Source: CAXBCP01 sp963974055 (GTDB lineage Bacteria > Pseudomonadota > Alphaproteobacteria > MPNO01 > UBA830). From it: 49,814 nt of DNA. Shown here in pieces: positions 1 to 6,434 of this stretch. Made by a program: the position numbers and the translations under genes. The DNA is taken from assembly GCA_963974055.1 (NCBI GenBank), contig CAXBCP010000033.1, positions 1 to 49,814 on the forward strand, written 5' to 3'. Position 1 is the first letter of the stretch. Each line of letters begins with the position of its first letter. The notes below the pieces were generated by a model, which worked only from the letters and a program-made list of their open reading frames with translations, had not been told where the DNA came from and did no database searches.

Positions 1-344
1 GCCGAGGTCAGCACCATCCCCGGCGTGCAGAACCCGCACTGGGCGGCGTTGCGGGTCTCGAATTCCATCTGCAGATCCGCGACCTCGCCGCTGTCGGACA
101 GCCCTTCGATCGTCACGACATCGGCGCCGTTGGCCTGTACCGCCAGCATCAGGCAGCCGCGGGCGACGACCCCGTCGACCCGCACCGTACAGGCGCCGCA
201 GACGCCGTGTTCGCAGGCGAGGTGGGATCCGGTCAGTTCCAGATCGAGGCGGAGGAAATCGACCAGGTGACGGCGCACCGGGACGGTTCGGGTAATCGCC
301 TGACCGTTGACGGTGAGCGATATTTCAGCGGTTTCTTCTGTCAT
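1..344 (-). CDS. (2Fe-2S)-binding small subunit of a xanthine dehydrogenase/CO dehydrogenase-type hydroxylase (partial)
   Basis: This is the N-terminal 114 residues of a CoxS/XdhC-type electron-transfer subunit; the C-terminus lies beyond the left edge. The plant-type ferredoxin cluster ligands are visible as C44, C49, C52 and C64, and the second cluster begins with the QCGFC motif at C103 and C106. In the family these two 2Fe-2S centres pass electrons from a molybdopterin subunit to an FAD subunit or external acceptor. The ATG at 342-344 is the first start that keeps the whole ferredoxin domain. Partner subunits would lie to the left, outside the window. A perfect palindrome at 392-410 sits just upstream and is a candidate operator, possibly for the LysR gene beyond it. 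Family assignment is firm; the substrate is unknown. Confidence 0.93.
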   Translation of the reverse strand, partial: MTEETAEISLTVNGQAITRTVPVRRHLVDFLRLDLELTGSHLACEHGVCGACTVRVDGVVARGCLMLAVQANGADVVTIEGLSDSGEVADLQMEFETRNAAQCGFCTPGMVLTS

Positions 345-391
345 GGAGAGATTTTCGCATTTGCGGCGGCGCAGGGAAAGATGCCCGGAAA

Positions 392-410
392 ATATATTGG
401 GGCAATATAT
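392..410. promoter_or_regulatory. Perfect palindrome, candidate operator
   Basis: The sequence is ATATATTG-GGG-CAATATAT: two exact 8-bp arms around a 3-bp centre. It lies in the 85-bp gap between the LysR stop and the start of the 2Fe-2S subunit gene, 48 bp upstream of that start. AT-rich inverted repeats of this kind are usual for LysR-type binding sites. The link to the neighbouring regulator is inferred from position only. Confidence 0.5.
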
Positions 411-429
411 CGGGAAACAGCCGCGGCGA

Positions 430-1368
430 TCAGGTCCATTTCACCGTCCTGAACACCGCGACGAGCTGGTCGCGCAGCCAGCGGTTCGCCGCCTCGGCCT
501 GGAACCGCTCGTGCCACAGAAGCTTGATTTCCACCCGCGGCAGGTCCAGCGGATGCGGCAGATGTATCAGCCCGTGCTGGCGGCCGAATGTTGCCCCGAA
601 GGCTTCCGGAATCGTGGCGATCAGATCGCTGGCGGCGACGACGAACGGGATCGACAGGAAATGTGGCACCCGGGCGCCGACATTCAGGTCGATCCCCTGG
701 CGCGCGAGCGTCTGCTGCACCACGGAATGCCCGGTGCCCTGGGCCTCGGGGATCGCATGGCGCGCCGACAGATATTTCTCAAGCGTGAAACGCCCCTTTG
801 CGACGGGGTTGTCCGCCGCCGCGATGCACACATAATCGGTGGCGAACAGAAAACGCTGGTAGAACCGGCCCGAAAATTCCGGCAGGAAGCCGATGGCGAT
901 ATCCGCATCGCCGGATTTCAGCGCTTCCGGCGTGTCTTCGATCGACAGGTTCAGCGCCCGTATCGAAATGCCGGGCGCCGATTCCCGGCACATGTCCAGC
1001 ACCCGCGGCAGGATCACCGCCTCGGCGATATCGGTCATGATGATATTGAACGTCTGCTGGACGATTGCGGGATCGAAACGACGGGTCTGTTCAAGCCCCT
1101 GCTCCATCGCCGAAAGCGCTGTGCGGACATGGGGAATCAGCCGTTCCGCGAAGGGCGTCGGGGTCATGCCGTGGCTTTCGCGGACAAAAAGCGGATCGCC
1201 CAGACTGTGCCGCAGCCGTTTAAGCGCGTTGCTGATCGTCGATTGGGTGACGCCAAGATCGGCCGCCGCCCGCGACACGTTCCGGCGCTGCATGATCGCG
1301 TCGAACACGACCAGCAGGTTGAGGTCCAGCCGCCTGATATTTTCCATATCGATATCATCTATCATCAA
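430..1368 (-). CDS. LysR-family transcriptional regulator
   Basis: The 312-residue product has the usual LysR length. An N-terminal winged helix-turn-helix starts around residue 15 with the phrase DLNLLVVFDAI and carries the recognition stretch LGVTQSTISNALKRL, followed by the family phrase GDPLFVR. The rest is a periplasmic-binding-like effector domain. The N-terminus resembles the NahR/NodD/PcpR branch, which often responds to aromatic compounds. Neither candidate start (1368, or 1347 giving MENIRRLDL) has a convincing ribosome-binding site; the longer form is given. It is divergent from a cupin dioxygenase-like gene at 1458 with only 89 bp between, and lies upstream of the 2Fe-2S subunit gene, so it may control one or both. 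Confidence 0.93.
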   Translation of the reverse strand: MMIDDIDMENIRRLDLNLLVVFDAIMQRRNVSRAAADLGVTQSTISNALKRLRHSLGDPLFVRESHGMTPTPFAERLIPHVRTALSAMEQGLEQTRRFDPAIVQQTFNIIMTDIAEAVILPRVLDMCRESAPGISIRALNLSIEDTPEALKSGDADIAIGFLPEFSGRFYQRFLFATDYVCIAAADNPVAKGRFTLEKYLSARHAIPEAQGTGHSVVQQTLARQGIDLNVGARVPHFLSIPFVVAASDLIATIPEAFGATFGRQHGLIHLPHPLDLPRVEIKLLWHERFQAEAANRWLRDQLVAVFRTVKWT

Positions 1369-1416
1369 TTTGACCGTTTCAAAATATCACCGGACGGGGC
1401 ACCATCACAGCAACAA

Positions 1417-1430
1417 GTGCGAAAACGCAC
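1417..1430. promoter_or_regulatory. Inverted repeat in the divergent LysR/cupin promoter region
   Basis: GTGCG-AAAA-CGCAC is a short perfect inverted repeat between the divergent LysR and cupin genes, 27 bp before the cupin ATG. It could be an operator or simply a small hairpin in the leader. The evidence is sequence symmetry and position only. Confidence 0.3.
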
Positions 1431-1457
1431 GCGATCAACCCGGATATGGAGGACATA

Positions 1458-2060
1458 ATGAATTCACCCGCTGACGGCGGCGCCGCCGGACTGCCGAAAC
1501 CCGACGCCAATTCCGAAAACGCCCGCGTTATCTCGGCCGACGAATATTTCCAGCGCATCCGCCATACCCATGTCCGCGCCTGCAAATGGGAAGGCGACGA
1601 CTGGAAAGCGCTGCTGACCGAACTGGGCAACGATCCGATCCGCCATGCGGAACGGCGCTTCGTCGCGCTGGTCAACGAAGACCACAGCGACCTCGCCGGG
1701 GCATCGCCGGGTATTTTCATCGGTATCCAGATGATTCATCCCGGCGAACACGTGCCGAACCACCGCCATAATTCGGTCGCGATCTATCACTACCTTCAGG
1801 GCACGGGCGCGACCACGGTCGAAGGCCAGCGCTACGACTTCAAGGCCGGCGACACCATCGTCTGCCCGGCCTGGGCCTATCACGAACACGAAGCCACCGG
1901 CGACGAGGACGTGATCATGTATGTCGCCCAGGACATGCCGGAAATGGCGGCCAAGCGCACCCTGTTCTTCGAGGAACCGGTCGGCGTCGAAAACGTGCGT
2001 CACATGGTCCAGGGCACGAGCAAATCGTGGAGCGCGACCCGCGACCCCGACGCCGAATAA
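1458..2060 (+). CDS. Cupin-domain protein, gentisate 1,2-dioxygenase-like
   Basis: The 200-residue product is a single-domain cupin. The metal-binding motif is visible as the stretch containing HPGEHVPNHRHNS, followed by a glycine-rich turn and the second motif with GDTIVCPAWAYHEHE. The layout matches the gentisate/hydroxynaphthoate dioxygenase cupins, which open aromatic rings with Fe(II). At 200 residues it is shorter than true bicupin gentisate dioxygenases (about 340), so it may be a one-cupin relative or have another ligand. The start at 1458 is chosen because GGAGG at 1448-1452 sits 5 bp before it; an in-frame ATG at 1446 overlaps that site. It is divergent from the LysR gene and ends before a strong terminator. 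The function on aromatics is inferred. Confidence 0.82.
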   Translation: MNSPADGGAAGLPKPDANSENARVISADEYFQRIRHTHVRACKWEGDDWKALLTELGNDPIRHAERRFVALVNEDHSDLAGASPGIFIGIQMIHPGEHVPNHRHNSVAIYHYLQGTGATTVEGQRYDFKAGDTIVCPAWAYHEHEATGDEDVIMYVAQDMPEMAAKRTLFFEEPVGVENVRHMVQGTSKSWSATRDPDAE

Positions 2061-2120
2061 AGCCGCCCTAAACAGCCTGCCTGTTTACGGACGAATACCG
2101 GGCCCGGATTGAGGGCGCCG

Positions 2121-2143
2121 GCCCTGTCGGTGGAGGACAGGGC
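2121..2143. other. Hairpin downstream of the cupin gene
   Basis: Arms GCCCTGTC and GACAGGGC (8 bp, perfect) are separated by 7 nt. The hairpin lies 60 bp after the cupin stop and has no U-tract, so it is not by itself a terminator. It may be part of the 3' untranslated region ahead of the terminator at 2182. Confidence 0.4.
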
Positions 2144-2181
2144 GAAAACATCCGCCGGCGGATTCTACTCGGGAAATATCG

Positions 2182-2210
2182 ACGGCGGCCCTGAAAAACC
2201 GCCGTTTTTT
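2182..2210 (+). terminator. Rho-independent terminator after the cupin gene
   Basis: A 7-bp perfect stem (ACGGCGG at 2182-2188, CCGCCGT at 2199-2205) is followed at once by a run of T on the plus strand. It ends transcription from the cupin gene at 1458-2060 and lies just before the end of the convergent PEP-CTERM gene. Confidence 0.8.
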
Positions 2211-2228
2211 ATCTGCCTGGGATTGGCT

Positions 2229-3065
2229 TCAGACAGATTGTTTTCTACGCCTTCCGCAACCGATGCCGGCCAGGCCGAGGCCCAGCAGCGCGAGCGATCC
2301 GGGGGCCGGGATTGAAGATGCGGCCTGAAGGGTCACGTCATCAATAAGCAAGGCTGAACCGGCCTCCGTATCACCCGTATCGGCAACACCGATGGTCAGC
2401 GAATAGAGGCCATCTTCTGCAAAGACATGGCTGAATTGATGGTAGCCTGTCTCGGCATTCCAAAAGAACCCGGGCACCGAGCCTCCGGGTATTGGAATTG
2501 TCGGCGACAATACCGGTGTTGAGGTCAAGACGTCGGCGAGAAGATCAGGGCCGTCGAAGCCACCGACCGGTTGCACAGACACGAAGGCGAAATCATTGCT
2601 TCCACCCTCGGCGGTCAGAAAATTGTAGAGGAACGACAGGCTTTCGCCTGCGGAGGCGCTGAAAGTCGTTTGAATGGCAGATCCTTCGCTCGCCGAGATA
2701 TTGCCATAGCCGTTGAGCTCGAGCAGAAACCGAATCTGAGAGGAGACAAACCCCATGGTAAAGGTTTCCAGCGCCGAGATATTGACCGCGTTTGCCCCGG
2801 AAAATGGCAGTTCCGGGTTCATCTGAATGTTGCTTCGGGTCGTTATGATCGCCTGAAAGTGTCCGGAAGGCGGGTTGATCCCCAATGTTGGATTTTCAAC
2901 ATTTGCATCGCCGATTGTAGACCAGCCGGACAGGTTACCGGTTTCGAAACCGCCATTCGTCGGGATCGCAGCAGCTGCGAATGACACCGTAGACATCGAC
3001 AGCACAATCGCAATGAACCGAAAAATATTAAAAACACGGGCCGACCAACAGACACATTTAATCAT
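2229..3065 (-). CDS. PEP-CTERM sorting domain protein
   Basis: The product of about 278 residues is secreted and surface sorted. It has an N-terminal signal peptide (hydrophobic run with FRFIAIVLSM, cleavage near FAAAA), a beta-rich middle starting with NGGFETGNLSGW, and a C-terminal PEP-CTERM tail: IPAPGS, then a hydrophobic span LALLGLGLAGIG and the basic end RRRKQ. In this family the tail is cut by an exosortase, and the proteins are linked to exopolysaccharide or biofilm matrix. No exosortase lies in the window. The ATG at 3065 gives a normal signal peptide; an upstream in-frame start at 3140 would add 25 residues. The gene is less GC-rich than its neighbours, which hints at transfer or relaxed selection. 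Confidence 0.85.
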   Translation of the reverse strand: MIKCVCWSARVFNIFRFIAIVLSMSTVSFAAAAIPTNGGFETGNLSGWSTIGDANVENPTLGINPPSGHFQAIITTRSNIQMNPELPFSGANAVNISALETFTMGFVSSQIRFLLELNGYGNISASEGSAIQTTFSASAGESLSFLYNFLTAEGGSNDFAFVSVQPVGGFDGPDLLADVLTSTPVLSPTIPIPGGSVPGFFWNAETGYHQFSHVFAEDGLYSLTIGVADTGDTEAGSALLIDDVTLQAASSIPAPGSLALLGLGLAGIGCGRRRKQSV

Positions 3066-3182
3066 AATTAACTCTAGTCCGATTCCTGTTGCACAAACAC
3101 CAGCATACGGGTCAATGAATATATTCAAGTAATATACCACACAAGTTTATACGCCGAACTGTTTACGGGGCCTGGACGGTTG

Positions 3183-3391
3183 GGCTACCGATCGGCGCAT
3201 AAAAAGAGATTGTTCGGAGAAGCGAAGCGCAACCTGTCAATGACGAGGCTCAGGTTCGCGGCCCGAGGGGTGCCAGGGACGAGTTCCTGCTGACGGCAAC
3301 GGTGCAGAACCTCAGACGCCTGATCAAGCACGCATCAAGGTTGCCACCTGCACCGATGATGGCCTGTGATGATGGCCTGGTCCATGGATAA
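3183..3391 (+). pseudogene. IS1182-type transposase remnant (C-terminal fragment, frameshifted)
   Basis: Two short frames together recreate the C-terminus of an IS1182-family DDE transposase. Frame one, from about 3183, reads KKRLFGEAKRNLSMTRLRF. The frame then changes between about 3255 and 3278, and frame two reads GARDEFLLTATVQNLRRL before a stop at 3389-3391. In intact relatives these two blocks are adjacent in one frame, so at least one small indel has broken the gene, and everything upstream of the block is gone. A 13-bp tandem duplication lies near the end. The sequence TTTTTCAACAGCC at 3505-3517 resembles the terminal repeats of such elements and may mark the old right end; that last point is an inference. 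Confidence 0.75.
3355..3380. repeat. 13-bp tandem duplication
   Basis: GATGATGGCCTGT is followed directly by GATGATGGCCTGG, differing only in the last base. It falls inside the C-terminal part of the decayed transposase fragment and looks like a slippage duplication in unselected sequence. Confidence 0.75.
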
Positions 3392-3670
3392 AGACGACCA
3401 CCGAACAGGCCACAAACGAAACCCCCGCCCCGGCATCAGCTGGAGGCGGGAGAAAAAGCCCGCTTATAGGAGTAGCGGACGGTGAGAACAGCTTCCGGGC
3501 AGAGTTTTTCAACAGCCTCAGCCAAAAGCGGTGGTATATTTCGGAACTGGGAAATTTCTGCTCTCTGACGCAAAGCGGACCCACCGATCACCGGCTTGTT
3601 GCTGCGGTCGTCGTCGTTGTCCTCCGACCAGCGCCTATACGGTTTTTGCGAATACTTTCGCCCGGGCAAT

Positions 3671-3685
3671 GTTCGCTTTTTGTTC
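3671..3685 (+). promoter_or_regulatory. Possible alphaproteobacterial LexA-type box
   Basis: GTTC at 3671-3674 and GTTC at 3682-3685 are separated by exactly 7 bases, the GTTC-N7-GTTC form known for LexA in alphaproteobacteria. A possible -10 (TAGACT) follows downstream. No SOS gene lies next to it; the nearest plus-strand gene is the HIT protein 325 bp away. A site with eight fixed bases is expected once or twice by chance in a window this size, so the call is weak. Confidence 0.25.
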
Positions 3686-3812
3686 CAATATGTGCTAGAC
3701 TGATTGTAATGGGCACAACCCGGGGTCACCGGCCGGAACACGCCCGACAGCATGGGGCGTGAACCGGTGCGGCGGGCCCGCAACCGGAGACAGCAGTGGA
3801 ACCCCGAAAAAC

Positions 3813-3848
3813 GGAGATATCGATGGAGATATCGATGGAGATATCGAT
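3813..3848. repeat. Three perfect tandem copies of a 12-bp unit
   Basis: The unit GGAGATATCGAT is repeated three times without a mismatch, preceded by ACCCCGAAAAAC. Each copy contains a purine-rich GGAGAT and an ATG is formed at each copy junction. The layout is very like the two-copy repeat at 16032-16055 in front of a real gene. It lies in the leader of the HIT-protein gene, about 160 bp before its start. The copy number could vary by slippage. Confidence 0.85.
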
Positions 3849-4010
3849 ACAGACGCCACCCGCGTAGCCGCCCCTCCCTTCGGGTGCATGGGGTTGTTTT
3901 TCATGTTTGTCGTTATCGGCCGCTGGACTACCCGATTATCTATTCGCCGGCCCGCCTGTCGGACATATACAATCGCCAGAGCCTGCAGGATTCAGAGGAA
4001 ACGCTTTCAG

Positions 4011-4442
4011 ATGACGATATTCGAACCGGACCCGCGGCTGGCCGCCGATACGGCCGGTCTCGGCAGTCTCGGCCTGTGCCGTGTCCTGCTCATGGACGAT
4101 GCCCGCTATCCGTGGCTGATCCTGGTGCCGCAGAAACCGGGCCTTGTCGAGATCGGCGATCTCGACCGGGCCGACCGTATCCGCCTGGCAGACGAAACCG
4201 ACCTGGCGGCGGGTGCCCTGTCGCGCCTGTACAGGCCCGAAAAGATCAATATCGGCGCGCTCGGCAATATCGTGCGCCAGCTGCATGTCCATATCGTCGC
4301 GCGCTTCGACGGCGACCCGGCCTGGCCGGGGCCGGTCTGGGGGCATAGTGCTGCCCTGCCCTACGCGCCTGCCGACCTCGCCACCCGGACGGGCGAATTG
4401 CGGGCCGCGCTCGACATCCCGCCGGACACGGCGCTGGCCTGA
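4011..4442 (+). CDS. HIT-family protein
   Basis: The 143-residue product is a histidine-triad protein, a small family of nucleotide hydrolases and transferases that act on dinucleoside polyphosphates or nucleotidyl adducts. The active-site region is QLHVHIVARFDGDPAWPGPVWG-like, carrying the HxH of the triad, preceded by the helix phrase INIGALGN. The start at 4011 is supported by AGAGGAA at 3993-3999; longer in-frame starts run back through the tandem repeat and add unrelated sequence. It has its own leader and is followed by the BMP gene after 143 bp, so it is probably a single-gene unit. The exact substrate cannot be read from sequence. Confidence 0.88.
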   Translation: MTIFEPDPRLAADTAGLGSLGLCRVLLMDDARYPWLILVPQKPGLVEIGDLDRADRIRLADETDLAAGALSRLYRPEKINIGALGNIVRQLHVHIVARFDGDPAWPGPVWGHSAALPYAPADLATRTGELRAALDIPPDTALA

Positions 4443-4585
4443 CGCACCGGCTTTCCGCACAGTTATCCACAGCCGAATCGACGGGCGCGTTGTATGGCAT
4501 CGCCGATATCCATATCATCGGCCGGTTGGCTTTATTTCACAGAAATGCCTTTCCTGACAGGGCGGGAACGGCCGGGAGAATATTT

Positions 4586-5665
4586 ATGATACGTCGCAAC
4601 TTCATTCGCTTCGCCGCCGTGGCGGCGACAGCGCTCTTCGCCGCCGGCGGCGCGCAGGCGGCCGATCCGATGAAGGTCGGCTTCGTCTATGTCGGCCCCA
4701 TCGGCGATCACGGCTGGAGCTACCAGCACGACCAGGGCCGCCTTGCCATGGAGAAACATTTCGGCGGCAAGGTGAAAACCACCTATGTCGAGAACGTGCC
4801 GGAAGGCGCGGACGCCGAACGCGTGATCCGCAAGCTGGCGAGCACCGGCCACCAGGTCATTTTCACGACCTCGTTCGGCTTCATGAACCCGACCGCCAAG
4901 GTCGCCCGGCAGTTCCCGAAGGTCACCTTCGAACACGCCACCGGATACAAGCGCGCCAAGAACCTCGGCACGTACCTGTCGGTCACCTATGAAGGCCGCT
5001 ACATTTCGGGCTTCATGGCGGCCTCCGTCAGCAAGACCGGCAAGATCGGCTATATCGCGTCCTTCCCGATTCCCGAAGTCATCCGCGACATCAATGCCGT
5101 GATGCTCGGCATGCAGAAGGTGAACCCGAAGGCCGAACTGAAGATCATCTGGGTCAACACCTGGTTCGATCCGGGCAAGGAACGCTCCGCCGCCGAAGTC
5201 ATGATGGACCAGGGCGTCGACGTCATCATCCAGCACACCGACAGCCCCGCCGCCATGCAGGCCGCCGAGAAACGCGGCAAATGGGCGGTCGGGCAGGCCT
5301 CCGACATGTCGCATTTCGGTCCCAACGCGCATCTGCTGTCGGTCATCAACGACTGGAGCAACCACTACATCAAATCGGTGCAGCGGGTGATGGACGGCAC
5401 CTGGAAGCCGGAGAATTACTGGGGCGGCATGGACGACGACACCATCCGCATTCCGGAATTCAACAAGAAGGTCCCCGCCGCGGTGGTCGCAGAGGCGAAG
5501 AAATACATGGCGGGCATGAAGGCCAAGACGTTCCACCCCTTCACCGGACCGATCAAGGACCAGTCCGGCAAGGTGCGCGTGGCCGCGGGCAAGACCATGA
5601 CCAACGACGAACTCGCCGGCATGAACTGGTATGTCGAGGGCGTGCAGGGCTCGATCCCGAAATAG
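4586..5665 (+). CDS. BMP-family ABC transporter substrate-binding protein
   Basis: The 359-residue product starts with a signal peptide (two basic residues, then a hydrophobic run ending GGAQAA) and continues as a periplasmic binding protein of the basic membrane protein/PnrA type. Family phrases are KVGFVYVGPIGDHGWSY near the mature N-terminus and the QHTDSPAA segment in the second lobe. Members bind purine nucleosides or related bases for ABC importers. The start at 4586 has GGGAGA 6 bp upstream. No permease or ATPase gene is next to it, so its transporter must be encoded elsewhere or it has been separated from it. A strong terminator follows, so it is transcribed alone. Confidence 0.92.
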   Translation: MIRRNFIRFAAVAATALFAAGGAQAADPMKVGFVYVGPIGDHGWSYQHDQGRLAMEKHFGGKVKTTYVENVPEGADAERVIRKLASTGHQVIFTTSFGFMNPTAKVARQFPKVTFEHATGYKRAKNLGTYLSVTYEGRYISGFMAASVSKTGKIGYIASFPIPEVIRDINAVMLGMQKVNPKAELKIIWVNTWFDPGKERSAAEVMMDQGVDVIIQHTDSPAAMQAAEKRGKWAVGQASDMSHFGPNAHLLSVINDWSNHYIKSVQRVMDGTWKPENYWGGMDDDTIRIPEFNKKVPAAVVAEAKKYMAGMKAKTFHPFTGPIKDQSGKVRVAAGKTMTNDELAGMNWYVEGVQGSIPK

Positions 5666-5687
5666 GGCTAGCTGTTCCGAACAAGAT

Positions 5688-5721
5688 ACGGCCCCGGGGG
5701 AGTTCCGCCGGGGCCGTTTTT
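5688..5721 (+). terminator. Rho-independent terminator after the BMP gene
   Basis: A 10-bp perfect stem (5688-5697 with 5708-5717, arms ACGGCCCCGG and CCGGGGCCGT) is followed by TTTTT on the plus strand. It begins 23 bp after the BMP stop codon. Confidence 0.9.
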
Positions 5722-5748
5722 ATATGCGGCTTCGGATCCCCCGTCCCG

Positions 5749-6366
5749 TCAGGCGAACAGGGCCCGGGCGCGTTCGCGGATCGGATCGGGCGCCTTCGCC
5801 AGGGAGCCCGCATCGAAGGGCGGCTGCGGGTCGTATTCCGTCATCAGCTGCACGAACTGCGCATGATCCGCGCCGGATACCTCGGCAAGCAGGGTCAGCG
5901 CCATGTCGATACCGGCAGACACGCCGGCGCCGGTCATGACCTTTCCGTCCGTCACCACGCGTTCGTTCACGGGTATGGCGCCATAGCCTTCCAGCTGTTT
6001 CATGGCGGACCAGTGCGTTGTCGCGCGCTTTCCCGCCAGCAGCCCGGCCGCCCCGAGGACAAGCGCGCCGGTGCAGACCGATGTCGTCCAGGTCGTGCGG
6101 GCGTCCACCGCGCGCACCCAGTCGAGAATTTCGCCGTCCCCGGTGATATGGCTCATATCGGCGGCGCCGGGAACAAGCAGGATATCGGGGGCCGTCACGT
6201 CGGCCATCGCATGATCCGCCGTCAGGCCGAGATGCCCTGCCCGCACGGGGCCCGCAGTCTTGCCGACGATCCGGACCGTCGCGCCGGGGACCCGGCCGAT
6301 GACCTCGAGCGGGCCGACCGCATCGAGCGGCGTCATTTTATCGAAGATGAAAAGCGCAATCTCCAT
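5749..6366 (-). CDS. DJ-1/PfpI family protein (isonitrile hydratase-like)
   Basis: The 205-residue product is a single glutamine-amidotransferase-like domain. It opens with IALFIFDKMTPLDAVGP, typical of the GlxA/InhA branch, and the nucleophile elbow is the Cys in TSVCTGALVLGAAGLL. The length is that of stand-alone enzymes such as isonitrile hydratase rather than of GlxA regulators, which carry an extra AraC domain that is absent here. The ATG at 6364-6366 has a GGGGGA-type site just upstream. It follows the Rieske oxygenase gene on the same strand but is separated from it by a terminator at 6378-6410. Substrate is unassigned. Confidence 0.88.
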   Translation of the reverse strand: MEIALFIFDKMTPLDAVGPLEVIGRVPGATVRIVGKTAGPVRAGHLGLTADHAMADVTAPDILLVPGAADMSHITGDGEILDWVRAVDARTTWTTSVCTGALVLGAAGLLAGKRATTHWSAMKQLEGYGAIPVNERVVTDGKVMTGAGVSAGIDMALTLLAEVSGADHAQFVQLMTEYDPQPPFDAGSLAKAPDPIRERARALFA

Positions 6367-6377
6367 GGGTATCCCCC

Positions 6378-6410
6378 TTAAAAGAAAACGGCGGGGAAAG
6401 CCCCGCCGTT
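6378..6410 (-). terminator. Rho-independent terminator after the Rieske oxygenase gene
   Basis: The arms at 6387-6396 and 6401-6410 form a 10-bp perfect stem (AACGGCGGGG with CCCCGCCGTT) around the loop AAAG. On the minus strand it is followed by TTTTCTTTT. It lies 25 bp beyond the stop of the gene at 6435-7502. Confidence 0.88.
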
Positions 6411-6434
6411 CTCAAAGCCTCCGTCGAAGACGTT

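Larger units (their letters stand above)
3392..4010. other. Gene-poor intergenic region
   Basis: No open frame here has recognisable protein similarity. Frames of about 85-115 codons on the minus strand have no family motifs and poor starts. The region holds a possible IS end at 3505-3517, a GTTC-N7-GTTC site at 3671-3685 and a three-copy 12-bp repeat at 3813-3848. With the PEP-CTERM leader and the IS remnant it makes about 0.9 kb without an intact gene, unusual for this compact window. Confidence 0.6.

Noticed and set aside
307..1458. Long plus-strand frame opposite the LysR gene
   Set aside because: It is a shadow frame produced by high GC third positions; the opposite strand encodes a complete LysR protein with all family motifs.
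3436..3783. 115-codon minus-strand frame in the gene-poor region
   Set aside because: No recognisable domain, no ribosome-binding site, and it crosses the possible IS end and the LexA-like site.
4532..5536. 334-codon minus-strand frame opposite the BMP gene
   Set aside because: Antisense shadow; the BMP protein on the plus strand has a signal peptide and ribosome-binding site.
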